Notes under the pieces: generated by a model
Database searches by the model: none
What the model was told of the DNA's origin: nothing
What the model saw: only the letters and a program-made list of their open reading frames with translations
Shown: piece by piece, positions 1 through 9,075 of the stretch
Numbering within the stretch: position 1 is the stretch's first letter
Layout of the letters: each line of letters begins with the position of its first letter
Assembly: GCA_002005505.1 (NCBI GenBank)
Contig: MVGU01000716.1
Span: 117,501-132,500 of the forward strand
Reading direction: 5' to 3'
DNA length: 15,000 nt
Origin: Botryococcus braunii
Lineage: Eukaryota; Chlorophyta; Trebouxiophyceae
Position numbers and translations under genes: made by a program

Positions 1-762
1 TTACGTAAATGAAGGTACGTTCCAGATCTATGGAAAGGGGCAAGGGCGCAAGTCTCGGGCTGATGTAATCCTTCTTCTAGAATATTTTCTTCCCGTGAGA
101 CACAAATTATTGGATAGCGTTTTGCACAAGAGCATCTTAATCTCGTTGTCCCCGCCCTTGAAGGTGGTTCCCTAAATTTAAAGTACGATGCTTGGTACCT
201 TTAGAAGGTCGACACTATCCCGCCGGCAGATTCAAAATGTAATCATGCGTAAAGTAGCTCTAGGTCCCTATATGCTAAATAATTGTTTCGTAAATAGACA
301 GCGGTCTGTTTGTCGCAATGCTAAGATGGGTCACGTCTAATTCTAGCTGTTGTCAGGCTTAGGAAAACAATTTTACATAAAGGATTGTGCTGTTTCCACG
401 GGCTGCCTTCCATCAATTGTTTTGTTCTGCGGGTCCTGACTGCGTTGTGAGCCAAATTGGCGCCCGTTGTCATCTACTGAACATCCAGGGCACTTGGCGT
501 TCTGCAGACGGCCCTGATAACCATATGCGAAATAGTAGACACGAACTCAAGTATTCAAAGCTTTTACGGTTTTGAAAAGCCAACCAGCCAGCAAGCCTAC
601 TACGTAGCTACATACCGGTATGTCTGATATTTCTCATAATTATGGTTTCGTCGCAAGAGGACCTTGACGTACACGTGTTTAAGGAATTTGCGGACATCCG
701 CGTATGACTTTAACCCTTTTGACGCGCGTGTCTGTTGGAACCGTTTGTGCATCGATTCTTAG
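1..762 (+). other. 5' flank of paralogue copy A, no gene seen
   Basis: I see no convincing gene here. Many blocks are homologous to the region upstream of copy B. For example, the TTTTGCACAAG block near 120 matches one near 4361, and the stretch around 430-500 matches one around 4640-4700. The flank therefore belongs to the duplicated unit and probably holds promoter and 5' UTR. Short open frames inside are not conserved in copy B. Confidence 0.6.
717..743 (+). promoter_or_regulatory. Conserved block just upstream of copy A start
   Basis: A 19-nt stretch (TTTTGACGCGCGTGTCTGT) is identical to 4952-4970 upstream of copy B; one mismatch and seven further identical bases follow. It is better preserved than the surrounding flank and lies about 20 nt before the ATG in both copies. 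It could be a 5' UTR or core promoter element. In one frame it could also encode a short conserved peptide, but copy A has an in-frame TAG directly before its ATG. Confidence 0.4.
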
Positions 763-2706
763 ATGATAGCTGAGATTGTGAAGTGCATTGAGCAGCAACT
801 TCAGGAGCTTGTGTCCCTCTATAAATCAGAAACGAGAGCGGACGATGAAAATCTGAGTCCAAGCTCTAATTCCAATTTGGGCCAGTCTTCCAGTGGCCAG
901 GCGTACACACACTTGCAACAAGTCAGTTCAAGCTCGGGTCCGGACTCCCAGGCTGATTGGAGTTGCAAGTTCAGTACCGGTATCAATCATTATACCAATC
1001 AAAAGATCGATGCAATACAAAACAGCTGCGAGCGATTGTTCGCTGTGGGGGGAATGTCGTTAAGGAATGCAGCACAAATGTTTGCCAAAAAGGGCGTCGA
1101 GTTCGTAAACGTCCTGATCAAGTCGTTGAAAACTGAAACTCAAGACCATCCTGATTTGCTCCATGACTTGGGACTAATCATCCATATTTTAATCCAACAT
1201 CACGATGGACAGAAATCATGCATTCCCCGATGCAAAGAAATTTGCGAAGACCTTTTGGGCAGCCTTCAAAGATGCCTTCGTAGAGGAAAGATCAATTTCA
1301 GAACTATTATACGCAGCAATACTTGCTTCACTCACATGATGAGTATGCACACTCAGAAGGTGGAAGTACTCGAGTTCTCAAACAAGTACCTAAGCTGGCT
1401 TGAACAAAGTGACTTATTGCCCGGCACCGGAACCATGGCCAGCGCCTCACTAACAACACCAGAAACCGAGCCCCAGGAAAGAGACCGGCAACTGAAACTG
1501 CCATGGCCACCTGCACCCGATTCTGTGGAAAATAGATTGACTAATTTGCAAATCTCATTTGTTGATGCATCATTGTATACAGACATCGTGAACTACTGTA
1601 TGGACGTCCTCAACTACTGCAAAAAGCTAGTCGACATGAGCAAGCGCTTGCCCAAAGGGACATCCGTAGACGTCAATCTTTCACGCGCCAAAATGCCTGC
1701 CGAGGATGGGGTTGGCTGGACACTTTGGATAGCCGCTATAAACTGCTTGACCAAGTGCCTGAAGGTGAGGAAATATCAAGTCAACGTTAGGAGTGCTCTA
1801 TTGCTGGCCAAGATTGGGGCTCTGTGCAACACAAAGCCCCAACACGGAGAAAAACTTGATGTACATCATAATCATTGGAAAAATGATGTTCGAAAGTTGC
1901 AGGCAACCTTGATGTATGCGGGTACCAACAATGTTCTTTGGGAAATGATTGCTGACGCAACCTCATTGAGTCCCAGTGCCGAGCGTCAAGCAGCAACCAT
2001 CGCACTGTTTTTCCTCATACACGATGCTGTTGCGCAATCAGACTTCCTTCAATTCGCTTCTTCTCCCTTCAGGCCTCTTGTTGATACTCCAACGGTCGAA
2101 AAAGCTGTCGACTCCCTGCTTACTCAGATTGTTGACCTCAACTGCCATGAATCTGTACTACAGTTTATGTCGCAAGCGCTAGCACTCATAATGCTGAATT
2201 GCAATCAGAGAGTGTGTCAAGAGTTAAAAGATTCAAAGCTCAACCTCCAGAAAATCAACATCGATATACCGGATCTAGACCGACGAAAAGCGGTTGAACG
2301 CCGACAGTTGATAAATGTCAATAGCGAGAAGGCTTCTGATGCTTGCAGAAACCTTTTCTGCTCCGACAACATTGTTTGCAAAGTAAGCGGAGCTTTGTTC
2401 TTTTTAAGTTTAAAGAAAAAGTTTGAAGCTGGAATACTTACTGACACTAACGCAGCCTTAAATAAGAATTGCCCGATATTGTCGGATAAACTCGAGCAAA
2501 TAGCAAGCCAGAATATTCTTTATCTGGAAGCAATTTCAGATCTAGATGGGCTGTCGGCACAAGACGAGAAGGCGCAAGACCCGTTGCAGCTGCAGCTGGC
2601 TAGCCCGTCATTGTTGACCGACGACTTAGGATGGGACCAGACATTGGAATTACATTTTTGGGCATGCTTTGAGAATGCAGTTCAAGAAATGATAAAAACA
2701 ACATGA
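763..2706 (+). CDS. Unrecognised 647-aa protein, tandem paralogue copy A
   Basis: An uninterrupted frame of 648 codons starts at ATG 763, directly after an in-frame TAG (760-762), and ends at TGA 2704-2706. I do not recognise the family. The protein has no obvious signal peptide or membrane segment and looks mainly alpha-helical, with many Leu and conserved Cys (motifs DWSCKF, KSCIP.CK, NYCMDVL.YCK). Residues 30-60 are Ser/Gln-rich and probably disordered. Residues 79-166 match copy B at 74 of 88 positions, while the C-terminal third diverges strongly. Residues 230-265 are a Pro-rich stretch missing from copy B. The lack of introns contrasts with the intron-rich genes downstream. A helical-repeat scaffold is possible, but I have no motif to prove it. 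Conservation between copies of very different flank similarity supports a real protein. Confidence 0.8.
   Translation: MIAEIVKCIEQQLQELVSLYKSETRADDENLSPSSNSNLGQSSSGQAYTHLQQVSSSSGPDSQADWSCKFSTGINHYTNQKIDAIQNSCERLFAVGGMSLRNAAQMFAKKGVEFVNVLIKSLKTETQDHPDLLHDLGLIIHILIQHHDGQKSCIPRCKEICEDLLGSLQRCLRRGKINFRTIIRSNTCFTHMMSMHTQKVEVLEFSNKYLSWLEQSDLLPGTGTMASASLTTPETEPQERDRQLKLPWPPAPDSVENRLTNLQISFVDASLYTDIVNYCMDVLNYCKKLVDMSKRLPKGTSVDVNLSRAKMPAEDGVGWTLWIAAINCLTKCLKVRKYQVNVRSALLLAKIGALCNTKPQHGEKLDVHHNHWKNDVRKLQATLMYAGTNNVLWEMIADATSLSPSAERQAATIALFFLIHDAVAQSDFLQFASSPFRPLVDTPTVEKAVDSLLTQIVDLNCHESVLQFMSQALALIMLNCNQRVCQELKDSKLNLQKINIDIPDLDRRKAVERRQLINVNSEKASDACRNLFCSDNIVCKVSGALFFLSLKKKFEAGILTDTNAALNKNCPILSDKLEQIASQNILYLEAISDLDGLSAQDEKAQDPLQLQLASPSLLTDDLGWDQTLELHFWACFENAVQEMIKTT
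1450..1557 (+). other. 36-codon in-frame insertion specific to copy A
   Basis: Compared with copy B (around 5629), copy A carries 108 extra bases between the codons for Ala-Ser and Phe-Val-Asp. The same four bases, CTCA, occur immediately before the segment (1446-1449) and at its end (1554-1557). The encoded peptide is rich in Pro, Glu, Thr and Gln and is probably an exposed loop. It lacks GT..AG ends, so it is unlikely to be an intron. It may be an insertion in A or a deletion in B. Confidence 0.6.
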
Positions 2707-3274
2707 TGCAATACATGTTAATAGGCAATAAACATACATATGGTGGCCCGGGTCATATATATATGTATATAGAGAGATTATAAGATAAAAAATAATTCGT
2801 TATTCAGAAATGCTACCAAAATGCTTGGTGCTTGGTATTTCAATACTTACGTTTAATGTTGAGAATAGTGAGGGAGTTAGTTGCCCAAGCAGGCAAGAAC
2901 CCTTGGCCACAAAGTTATGACGCGTCGACGGACTGTGCACGCGTGCAGTATTTCAGCATCCGCATATGCATGCAAGGAACAGGGGGAGACAATTGTAGAG
3001 TTACATTTTGTTAGATAATTACCTACCACAATATATTATTACGCAGCGAAACCTAATTTCTAGACATGCAGGAGTTGTGCAGCGCTGCTAGCACAACCCT
3101 TTCATGAAATTGATCAATGCATGGTTATTTAAAAAAGCAACGTTACCGAGTCAGTGCCGTCCACGCGGATGGGAATCAACATGCAAATTCCTAAACATTT
3201 ATTGAAAAATCTAAAAAATTTCGTCATACGCATTCGATGCATCATAGCTATACCATTTATCCGGATATGGATCA
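2707..3274 (+). other. 3' flank of copy A, no gene seen
   Basis: No supported gene. Blocks around 2830-3245 resemble the 3' flanks of copy B (about 7110-7450) and partial copy C (about 8030-8350), for example the stretches around GCTTGGTATT, the TTACCGA(G/A)T block and a CATACGCAT segment. Homology to the other copies fades near 3245, shortly before the palindromes. Confidence 0.5.
2727..2732 (+). terminator. Possible polyadenylation signal AATAAA
   Basis: AATAAA lies 21 nt after the stop codon of copy A. Six-base matches are common in AT-rich DNA, and green algae often use a TGTAA-type signal instead, so this is weak. Confidence 0.25.
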
Positions 3275-3298
3275 CATTCTGGAACATGTTCTAGAATG
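3275..3298. repeat. 24-bp near-perfect palindrome
   Basis: The segment from CATTCTGGAACA to TGTTCTAGAATG is self-complementary except for one G/T pair. It contains two TTCnnGAA dyads. It touches the larger palindrome that begins at 3298. Confidence 0.75.
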
Positions 3299-3351
3299 AC
3301 TTTGAAAGTAAAATACGTAAATGTACATTTACGTATTTTACTTTCAAAGTC
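3298..3351. repeat. 54-bp perfect palindrome
   Basis: The left arm, 3298-3324, is the exact reverse complement of the right arm, 3325-3351, with no spacer. The centre is ATGT|ACAT and the outer ends are GACTTTGAAAG and CTTTCAAAGTC. It is AT-rich and could extrude as a cruciform. It has no equivalent in copies B or C. Confidence 0.95.
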
Positions 3352-3597
3352 TCAAGCGATTTTCACATTTCTATTTTTTTGGTCGTTGTGGGTCGTCATG
3401 GCAATCCGGACTCACGTGACCACCATAGCTTGTGTCATCATTATGTGATAACGATTACGCATATTCAGCTGGCAACACGATCTTCCACCTGTGCTCGACT
3501 TCATTTTTTTACTCCAAAATTAGTTTCCACACTACATTTAATGGGCCTTATGTATTCTCACATTAGCCTATATATTCAACTTTGTGCGTTTGCACTC
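3352..3597. other. Short spacer between palindromes, nothing recognised
   Basis: AT-rich intergenic DNA without a supported gene. CTTTCAAAG at its left boundary (end of the palindrome) recurs inverted as CTTTGAAAG at the right (start of the hairpin), so the interval may be a small mobile or fold-back element. I found no target-site duplication. Confidence 0.3.
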
Positions 3598-3631
3598 GTC
3601 CTTTGAAAGAACGGCCCTTCTTTCAAAGGAC
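3598..3631. repeat. Hairpin, 14-bp perfect stem and 6-nt loop
   Basis: Arm 3598-3611 (GTCCTTTGAAAGAA) is exactly complementary to 3618-3631, around a CGGCCC loop. It shares CTTTGAAAG with the palindrome 250 bp upstream and sits directly before the GA tract. Confidence 0.85.
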
Positions 3632-3637
3632 CCGCGG

Positions 3638-4023
<386 letters not shown>

Positions 4024-4997
4024 ACGACCGTACACAGTGCTACTGTCGTAATGAATTGAATTGTATGATATTAGCTTCTGTTGACTCCATGCCATCATAA
4101 TGTCAGTTAATTACTGAAGCGAACCATGAAGTTAAGGTCTGAGTAGATTACCTGTGTGGTTCGAATGTCGAATTCGTTTTGGGCGGGCGTTCCCAATCGC
4201 AATGTACGGACAGCAGTGCTATCACAGCACGTATACATAGGGAAGTAGCGGTCCAGCTGGGGTAGGAGCCTCCTGCTCGGAACCGGAGGTATTCTTGAAA
4301 GGAGCACGGACACACGTGCACGTCCAGCGGGCCCCGTGGTTCGCAAATCTATTGACAGCATTTTGCACAAGTACATATTAATCTGTGCTGTCCCTGCCGA
4401 ATTGGAGGTCCCTTAGGCCTAAGTGTTCATGAATGTCGTAGAAGTATAAGGTACGATGCCTTGCACGTCGTCCTGTAAAGGGTCGGCAATATATAGTCCA
4501 GGCAACGGCCTCAAAGAATAATCAAACGTAGGTTGCGTCTAATGATAGCAGTTGGCCAGGCTTAGACAAACTCTCTTACCTTGCACTGGACGGCTTGATG
4601 GTTCCGCGGCCTTGCGCTCTTCAGTGTCTAAAACATATTTGCTTATCGGGTCCAGACTACGTTGTGTTTCCAATTGGCGCCTGTCATCTACTAGACATCT
4701 AGGGTCACCTGGCGTTCGAAAAGAATCCTGCAGACGGCCCTGCTGACCTGGAGCATAATAGTAGACACGAATTCATGAGCTCGTGATCAAGTCTGCATAG
4801 TTTTCGAAAATCTAGCCAGCTAGTCAAAATATTCGTAGCACGTAGCGGTATGCCGCATAATTCAATATCAGGAGGATTTCTTGAAAGTGTTAAAATTACA
4901 AAGAAATTTGCTGACATGCGATTTAGACTCTAAAGAGAATTTGATTAAACGTTTTGACGCGCGTGTCTGTAGGAACCGGCTTTGCATAGAATTTGAG
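4024..4997 (+). other. 5' flank of copy B, no gene seen
   Basis: From about 4350 onward this is homologous to the flank before copy A, with many small insertions and deletions. Nothing recognisable lies at 4024-4350. A frame open from 4881 joins the copy B gene but has no ATG before 4998, so I treat it as untranslated. Confidence 0.5.
4952..4978 (+). promoter_or_regulatory. Conserved block just upstream of copy B start
   Basis: Counterpart of 717-743, with 26 of 27 positions identical. It ends about 20 nt before the ATG. Here the frame stays open into the gene (GAG rather than the TAG of copy A before the ATG). Confidence 0.4.
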
Positions 4998-6803
4998 ATG
5001 AATGCTCTTGTTGTAAAGAGCATTGAGCAGCATCTTGAGCAACTTGTGTCCCTCTATGAAGAAGTTACATCTGTCCAGCCAGCGCAAGACCTTACTTCAA
5101 GCTCGGATCCGGACTGCCAGGCTGATTGGAGTTGCAAGTTCAGTGCCGGTATACCGTATGTACGTACGAATCCTAGTACCAATCAAAAGATCGATGCAAT
5201 ACATAACAGCTGCGAACAATTGTTCGCTGTGGGGGGAATGTCGCTAAGGAATGCAGCACAAATGTTTGCCAAAAGGGGCGTCGATTTTGTAAACGTCCTA
5301 ATTAAGTCCTTGACAACTGTAACTCAAGACCGTCCTGATTTGATCCATGACTTGGTACTAATCATCCATGTTTTAATCCAACATCACGATGGACAGAAAT
5401 CATGTATCCCCCAATGCAAACAAGTTTGCGAAGCCCTGCTGGGCTGCCTTCAAAGAGGCTTTCCGGGAGGAAAGATCAATTGCAGAACTATTGCACTCAG
5501 CACTACTTGCTTCACCCACATGATGAGTGTGCACACTCAGAAAGTGGAGGTACTCGAGTTCTCGAACAAGTACCTAAGCTGGCTTGAACAAAGTGACATG
5601 TTGTCCGGCACCGGAACCAGCGCCTCATTTGTTGACGAATCAGTAAATAGGGACATCGTAAACTACTGCATGGACGTTCTCAAATACTGCAAAAACCTGG
5701 CCGACGTGAGCCAGCGCGTTCCCAAAGCGACATCCGTGGGTCATCCACCAGACGAGATGCCTGCCGAGGATAGTGTTGGCTGGACACTATGGAAACCCGT
5801 CATTTCTTGCTTGGCCAAATGCCTGAAGGTGAGGGAACATCAAGTCAGCGTTAGAAGTGCTCTATTGCTGGCCAAGATTGGGGCTCTGTGCAACGCAAAG
5901 CCTAGGCCACACCGTGGAGAAGATTTTCATATACAGCAGTGGACAAGTGATGTTCAAGTATTGCAGGCAACCGTGATAATGGAGGGCATCTATAACACCC
6001 TTTGGAAAATGATTGCCGATGGCTACTACAGTGCAGAGCTCCAAGCAGCAACCGTCGCACTATTTTTCCTCACACACGCCGATCCTGAGCAAGGGGGCTT
6101 GAGTCTATACGGAGCTCTTGCCCGGGGGAATCCACTTGTTGATACCCCAACAGTCGAAAAAGCAATCGACGCCCTACTCACCCAGATTAGCGACCCCAAT
6201 TGCCAAGGGTCTGTATTACAGTTCATGTCGCCAGCGATAGCAATCATACTGATGAAATGCAACGAGAAAGCTTTTCAAAAAATACGGCAGGACAGCAGCG
6301 CTACGCGTAGCCGTACGGCTAGCCTACCTGTTAATCCAGGAGTTCTGAGGTTTTTGGATGAAGGCGAACGGAAAGTGATCGATATCAACCGCCGACAATT
6401 AAACAATATCAATAGCGAACTGGCTTCTACTGCTTGCATATTCCTTTTCTCATCAGACAACATTCTTCTGAAAGAACGCGCAGCAACTCTTAGATTAACA
6501 CTAAAGCAGACTTGTTCGGGTAAACCACCTACAGATCTGAACGCGGCCTTCAATACAAATTACGAGATATTGTCGGACGAAGCCGACCAAAAAGCAATCC
6601 AGACCCTCGTAGAAATTTCAGATAGGCTTTCAGCAAAAGACGAGAAGGCTAAGGACTGGGTGAAGCTGCGCAACCCTTCATTGTTGGACAGTGATTTGGG
6701 TTGGGACATTCCACTGCAAACACTTTTTAGGACTTGCGTCAGGAATGGGTTGGGGGAAACAGTTTCTAGCATATTAGAGCATAAAGCAACACAATATGCG
6801 TAG
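4998..6803 (+). CDS. Unrecognised 601-aa protein, tandem paralogue copy B
   Basis: This is an intron-free paralogue of the gene at 763-2706. I chose ATG 4998 because it is the first ATG of the frame and aligns with the copy A start (both continue to a SIEQ/CIEQ..L..LVSLY segment). The stop is TAG 6801-6803. Conserved blocks include the GGMSLRNAAQMFAK region, QHHDGQKSCIP, TCFTHMMS.HTQKVEVLEF and RSALLLAKIGALCN. It lacks the 36-residue Pro-rich loop and most of the Ser-rich N-terminal segment of copy A. It has a few extra residues before STNQK and a different linker near residues 430-455. The C-terminus differs greatly from copy A except for short anchors such as NINSE and DLGWD. The family and function are unknown to me. 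The frame is intact and shows no sign of decay. Confidence 0.8.
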   Translation: MNALVVKSIEQHLEQLVSLYEEVTSVQPAQDLTSSSDPDCQADWSCKFSAGIPYVRTNPSTNQKIDAIHNSCEQLFAVGGMSLRNAAQMFAKRGVDFVNVLIKSLTTVTQDRPDLIHDLVLIIHVLIQHHDGQKSCIPQCKQVCEALLGCLQRGFPGGKINCRTIALSTTCFTHMMSVHTQKVEVLEFSNKYLSWLEQSDMLSGTGTSASFVDESVNRDIVNYCMDVLKYCKNLADVSQRVPKATSVGHPPDEMPAEDSVGWTLWKPVISCLAKCLKVREHQVSVRSALLLAKIGALCNAKPRPHRGEDFHIQQWTSDVQVLQATVIMEGIYNTLWKMIADGYYSAELQAATVALFFLTHADPEQGGLSLYGALARGNPLVDTPTVEKAIDALLTQISDPNCQGSVLQFMSPAIAIILMKCNEKAFQKIRQDSSATRSRTASLPVNPGVLRFLDEGERKVIDINRRQLNNINSELASTACIFLFSSDNILLKERAATLRLTLKQTCSGKPPTDLNAAFNTNYEILSDEADQKAIQTLVEISDRLSAKDEKAKDWVKLRNPSLLDSDLGWDIPLQTLFRTCVRNGLGETVSSILEHKATQYA

Positions 6804-7554
6804 GATGTTGACATATTGCAGTTGCAAGTACATTATGCATCTGCACTTGCATCACTACTAGCATGTAGATGGTTTATTGATCTTTTTACGTACGTGGACC
6901 ACATGGAACATATTAATAGTACAAGTAAATATCCTAGTAGTAAATACTGTATATATTATATACTACCGGTACTTATATTATATTATATTATTGATATATA
7001 ACATGCATGCATGCGTGCAAATATTGGCAGTATGAATCAGAATACGTCGGGCTCCAACATAATGACCTCGAGCTCGTCAGATGGAAATGCCGACAAATTC
7101 TTATATTCTTAGTGCTTGGTATTCCAATACTCAAGTTCAGAGGTGAGAATAGTGGGGGGCAGATTGTCTAAACAGGTAAGAACCCTTAATGAGCTTGTCC
7201 ACGGAGGTTATGACGTACTGTGAAGTGTTTCAGCATCCGCTTTGGCATGCATGCATATGTGGACAGGGAGAGACAGTTGTCGAGTACATAACGCCCCCAT
7301 GCCTTACTTCCAAATATACATGAGTTGTGAAGCACAACACCATGATTGCGTGAATATTTGGAAATGTAACGTTACCGAATTATTACCTTCAACGCGTATG
7401 GGCCTCAACCGGCATAATTTTCATCATACGCGTATGTTCAATAATAAAATGTCATGCGTAGAAATACAAATCTCCTGCAAATCCAGAAAGACTGTACGTT
7501 CCTTTGGTACCTATAGGGAGCTAGTGCACAGGCATATTCCGTAAGGATCTGGTT
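6804..7554 (+). other. 3' flank of copy B, no gene seen
   Basis: AT-rich, no supported gene. It is homologous in patches to the 3' flank of copy A and more clearly to partial copy C, including TTGCA(G/C)TTGCAAG-type segments near 6820 and the block ending with AAGGATCTGGT at 7543-7553. Confidence 0.5.
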
Positions 7555-7572
7555 ATAGATAGATAGATAGAT
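7555..7572. repeat. Short GATA microsatellite
   Basis: About four copies of ATAG/TAGA follow AAGGATCTGGT. The corresponding places after 7659 and 8425 have no such expansion, so it arose in this copy only. Confidence 0.8.
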
Positions 7573-8440
7573 GCGTATTAATTGGATCTCAATGGTTTTC
7601 TCTCGTCCCATGTAAAGCCCATAGGCCACCCATAATAATTAGACTAGTAAGGATCTGGTCAAAGGTAACTAGATGCCTATTAAATGGATCTCGCTTGGTC
7701 TTCTCTCGTCCCATAGTAATCAGTCAAGATCAATAATGAACGTCGAAAGCTCACATCGCTAGGCTATGTACATGTTGCACTTGCAAGCACGATATGAAAT
7801 TGCATCAGTACTAGCACAAGGACGGGTTACTGATCATGATCTTTATGAAAACAATGATTATTATCTTTATGCATACGCATGGTCCATGTCTGTAACATCA
7901 TTTTTCATGATAAATCCTGTTACATATATGGACCATGCGTATGCATTATATTACCAGTAATAATCAGAATCCTCCAGGCCTTAACATATATATTGAATGA
8001 CCTCGTTGGATGGAAATGCTATCAAATTATTTAATGTTTGGTATACCAATGCGTACCCTTGAAGGGTGTCAATAGTGAGAGTATAGGTTGCCTAAACAAG
8101 GGGAAAACCCCTTGGTCGTGAAAGTTGGGACACAACAGGGGAACAACAGGGGAAGACAAATTGTGATGGGTAACGCCGCCATGCCAAATTTCAAGATATG
8201 CACGAGTTGCGCAGCACAACTCCAATAATGCATGAATCCTTGAATAAGTATCGTTCCCGATTTACTACCTTTAAGGCATCTCGACATGGAAATTCTTCAT
8301 CATAAATACGAGTATGATGCGTCATTTGATGGCATGCATAGAATGACGATCTGTCTGAAGTCCAACGGAAGATGGCACATTCTTTTGGTTAACTCGTGCA
8401 CAGGGGTATTCCGTAAGGATCTGGTCATATATGGCTATAT
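7573..8440 (+). other. Partial third copy: 3' flank only
   Basis: No supported gene. AAGGATCTGGT followed by TAGAT and ATGC-type sequence recurs at 7543, 7649 and 8415, and TCTCGTCCCAT recurs near 7601 and 7703. Sequence from about 7765 to 8430 parallels the 3' flank of copy B (about 6815-7555): CACTTGCA.., AATGACCTCG.., TTTGGTAT.CCAAT, the TTCATCATA block and GTGCACAGG.GTATTCCGTAAGG. A unit seems to have been duplicated again and its coding part lost. Confidence 0.5.
7869..7946. repeat. 78-bp inverted repeat with 29-bp arms
   Basis: Arm 7869-7897 pairs with 7918-7946 with two mismatches, around a 20-nt AT-rich loop. Outer ends are ATGCATACGCATGG and CCATGCGTATGCAT. It lies in partial copy C. 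A stable stem could form in DNA or RNA. Confidence 0.85.
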
Positions 8441-8604
8441 AGCTAGATAAATGCGTAATATGCATATCCTCTGAATCCGAATGTAAGGTCCGTTGTGTCC
8501 TCATTCTTGAAATAAGGTATATCCGGCCTTAAGGGAAGGCGACAGCCCCTGCATGACTCAACGCATCTGGTACTGCTAAAAACATCCTATGGTTTTCGCC
8601 ATAG

Positions 8605-8745
8605 CTACGGGGAAAACTTGGCTGAGATGGAGCCATCTGGGTCAACTTTGACGGGGTAGACGCGCAGATCTTGACTGCTTTCCTTCTCCTTCAGTGCGCC
8701 CAAGACCAGCCGGAGCGGGTTGTTTTTGGGGCACCATTCCAGGAC
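8605..8745 (-). CDS. Rieske-like gene, last exon
   Basis: Encodes [12 protein letters not shown].. to ..SISAKFSP, then TAG at 8607-8605. The acceptor is TTTGAAG|GTC in phase 0. It continues LRTGK of the previous exon as LRTGK|VLEWCP, as expected for the fold. Confidence 0.8.
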   Translation of the reverse strand, partial: VLEWCPKNNPLRLVLGALKEKESSQDLRVYPVKVDPDGSISAKFSP

Positions 8746-8876
8746 CTTCAAACCCGCAATTCCAGAGGCCTCCTCATCGCAAAGCCAGCCGTGCACTTGG
8801 GCCCCCCTCCCACATGGCCAGGCGAAGCACATCTAACAAGGGCATGCACTAGTGTAGTAGGTAGCCAGCGCGCGCG

Positions 8877-8953
<77 letters not shown>

Positions 8954-8988
8954 ACACACACGCACGCACGTAGGCACGCAGGCACGCG

Positions 8989-9075
<87 letters not shown>

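Noticed and set aside
3275..3298. TTCnnGAA dyads as heat-shock elements (also near 75, 4291, 4878)
   Set aside because: The gaps between dyads are wrong for a continuous heat-shock element, and single TTCnnGAA sites occur about this often by chance.
4881..4997. 39-codon N-terminal extension of copy B
   Set aside because: It has no ATG, and copy A has stops in the matching region, including TAG directly before its ATG. Start set at 4998.
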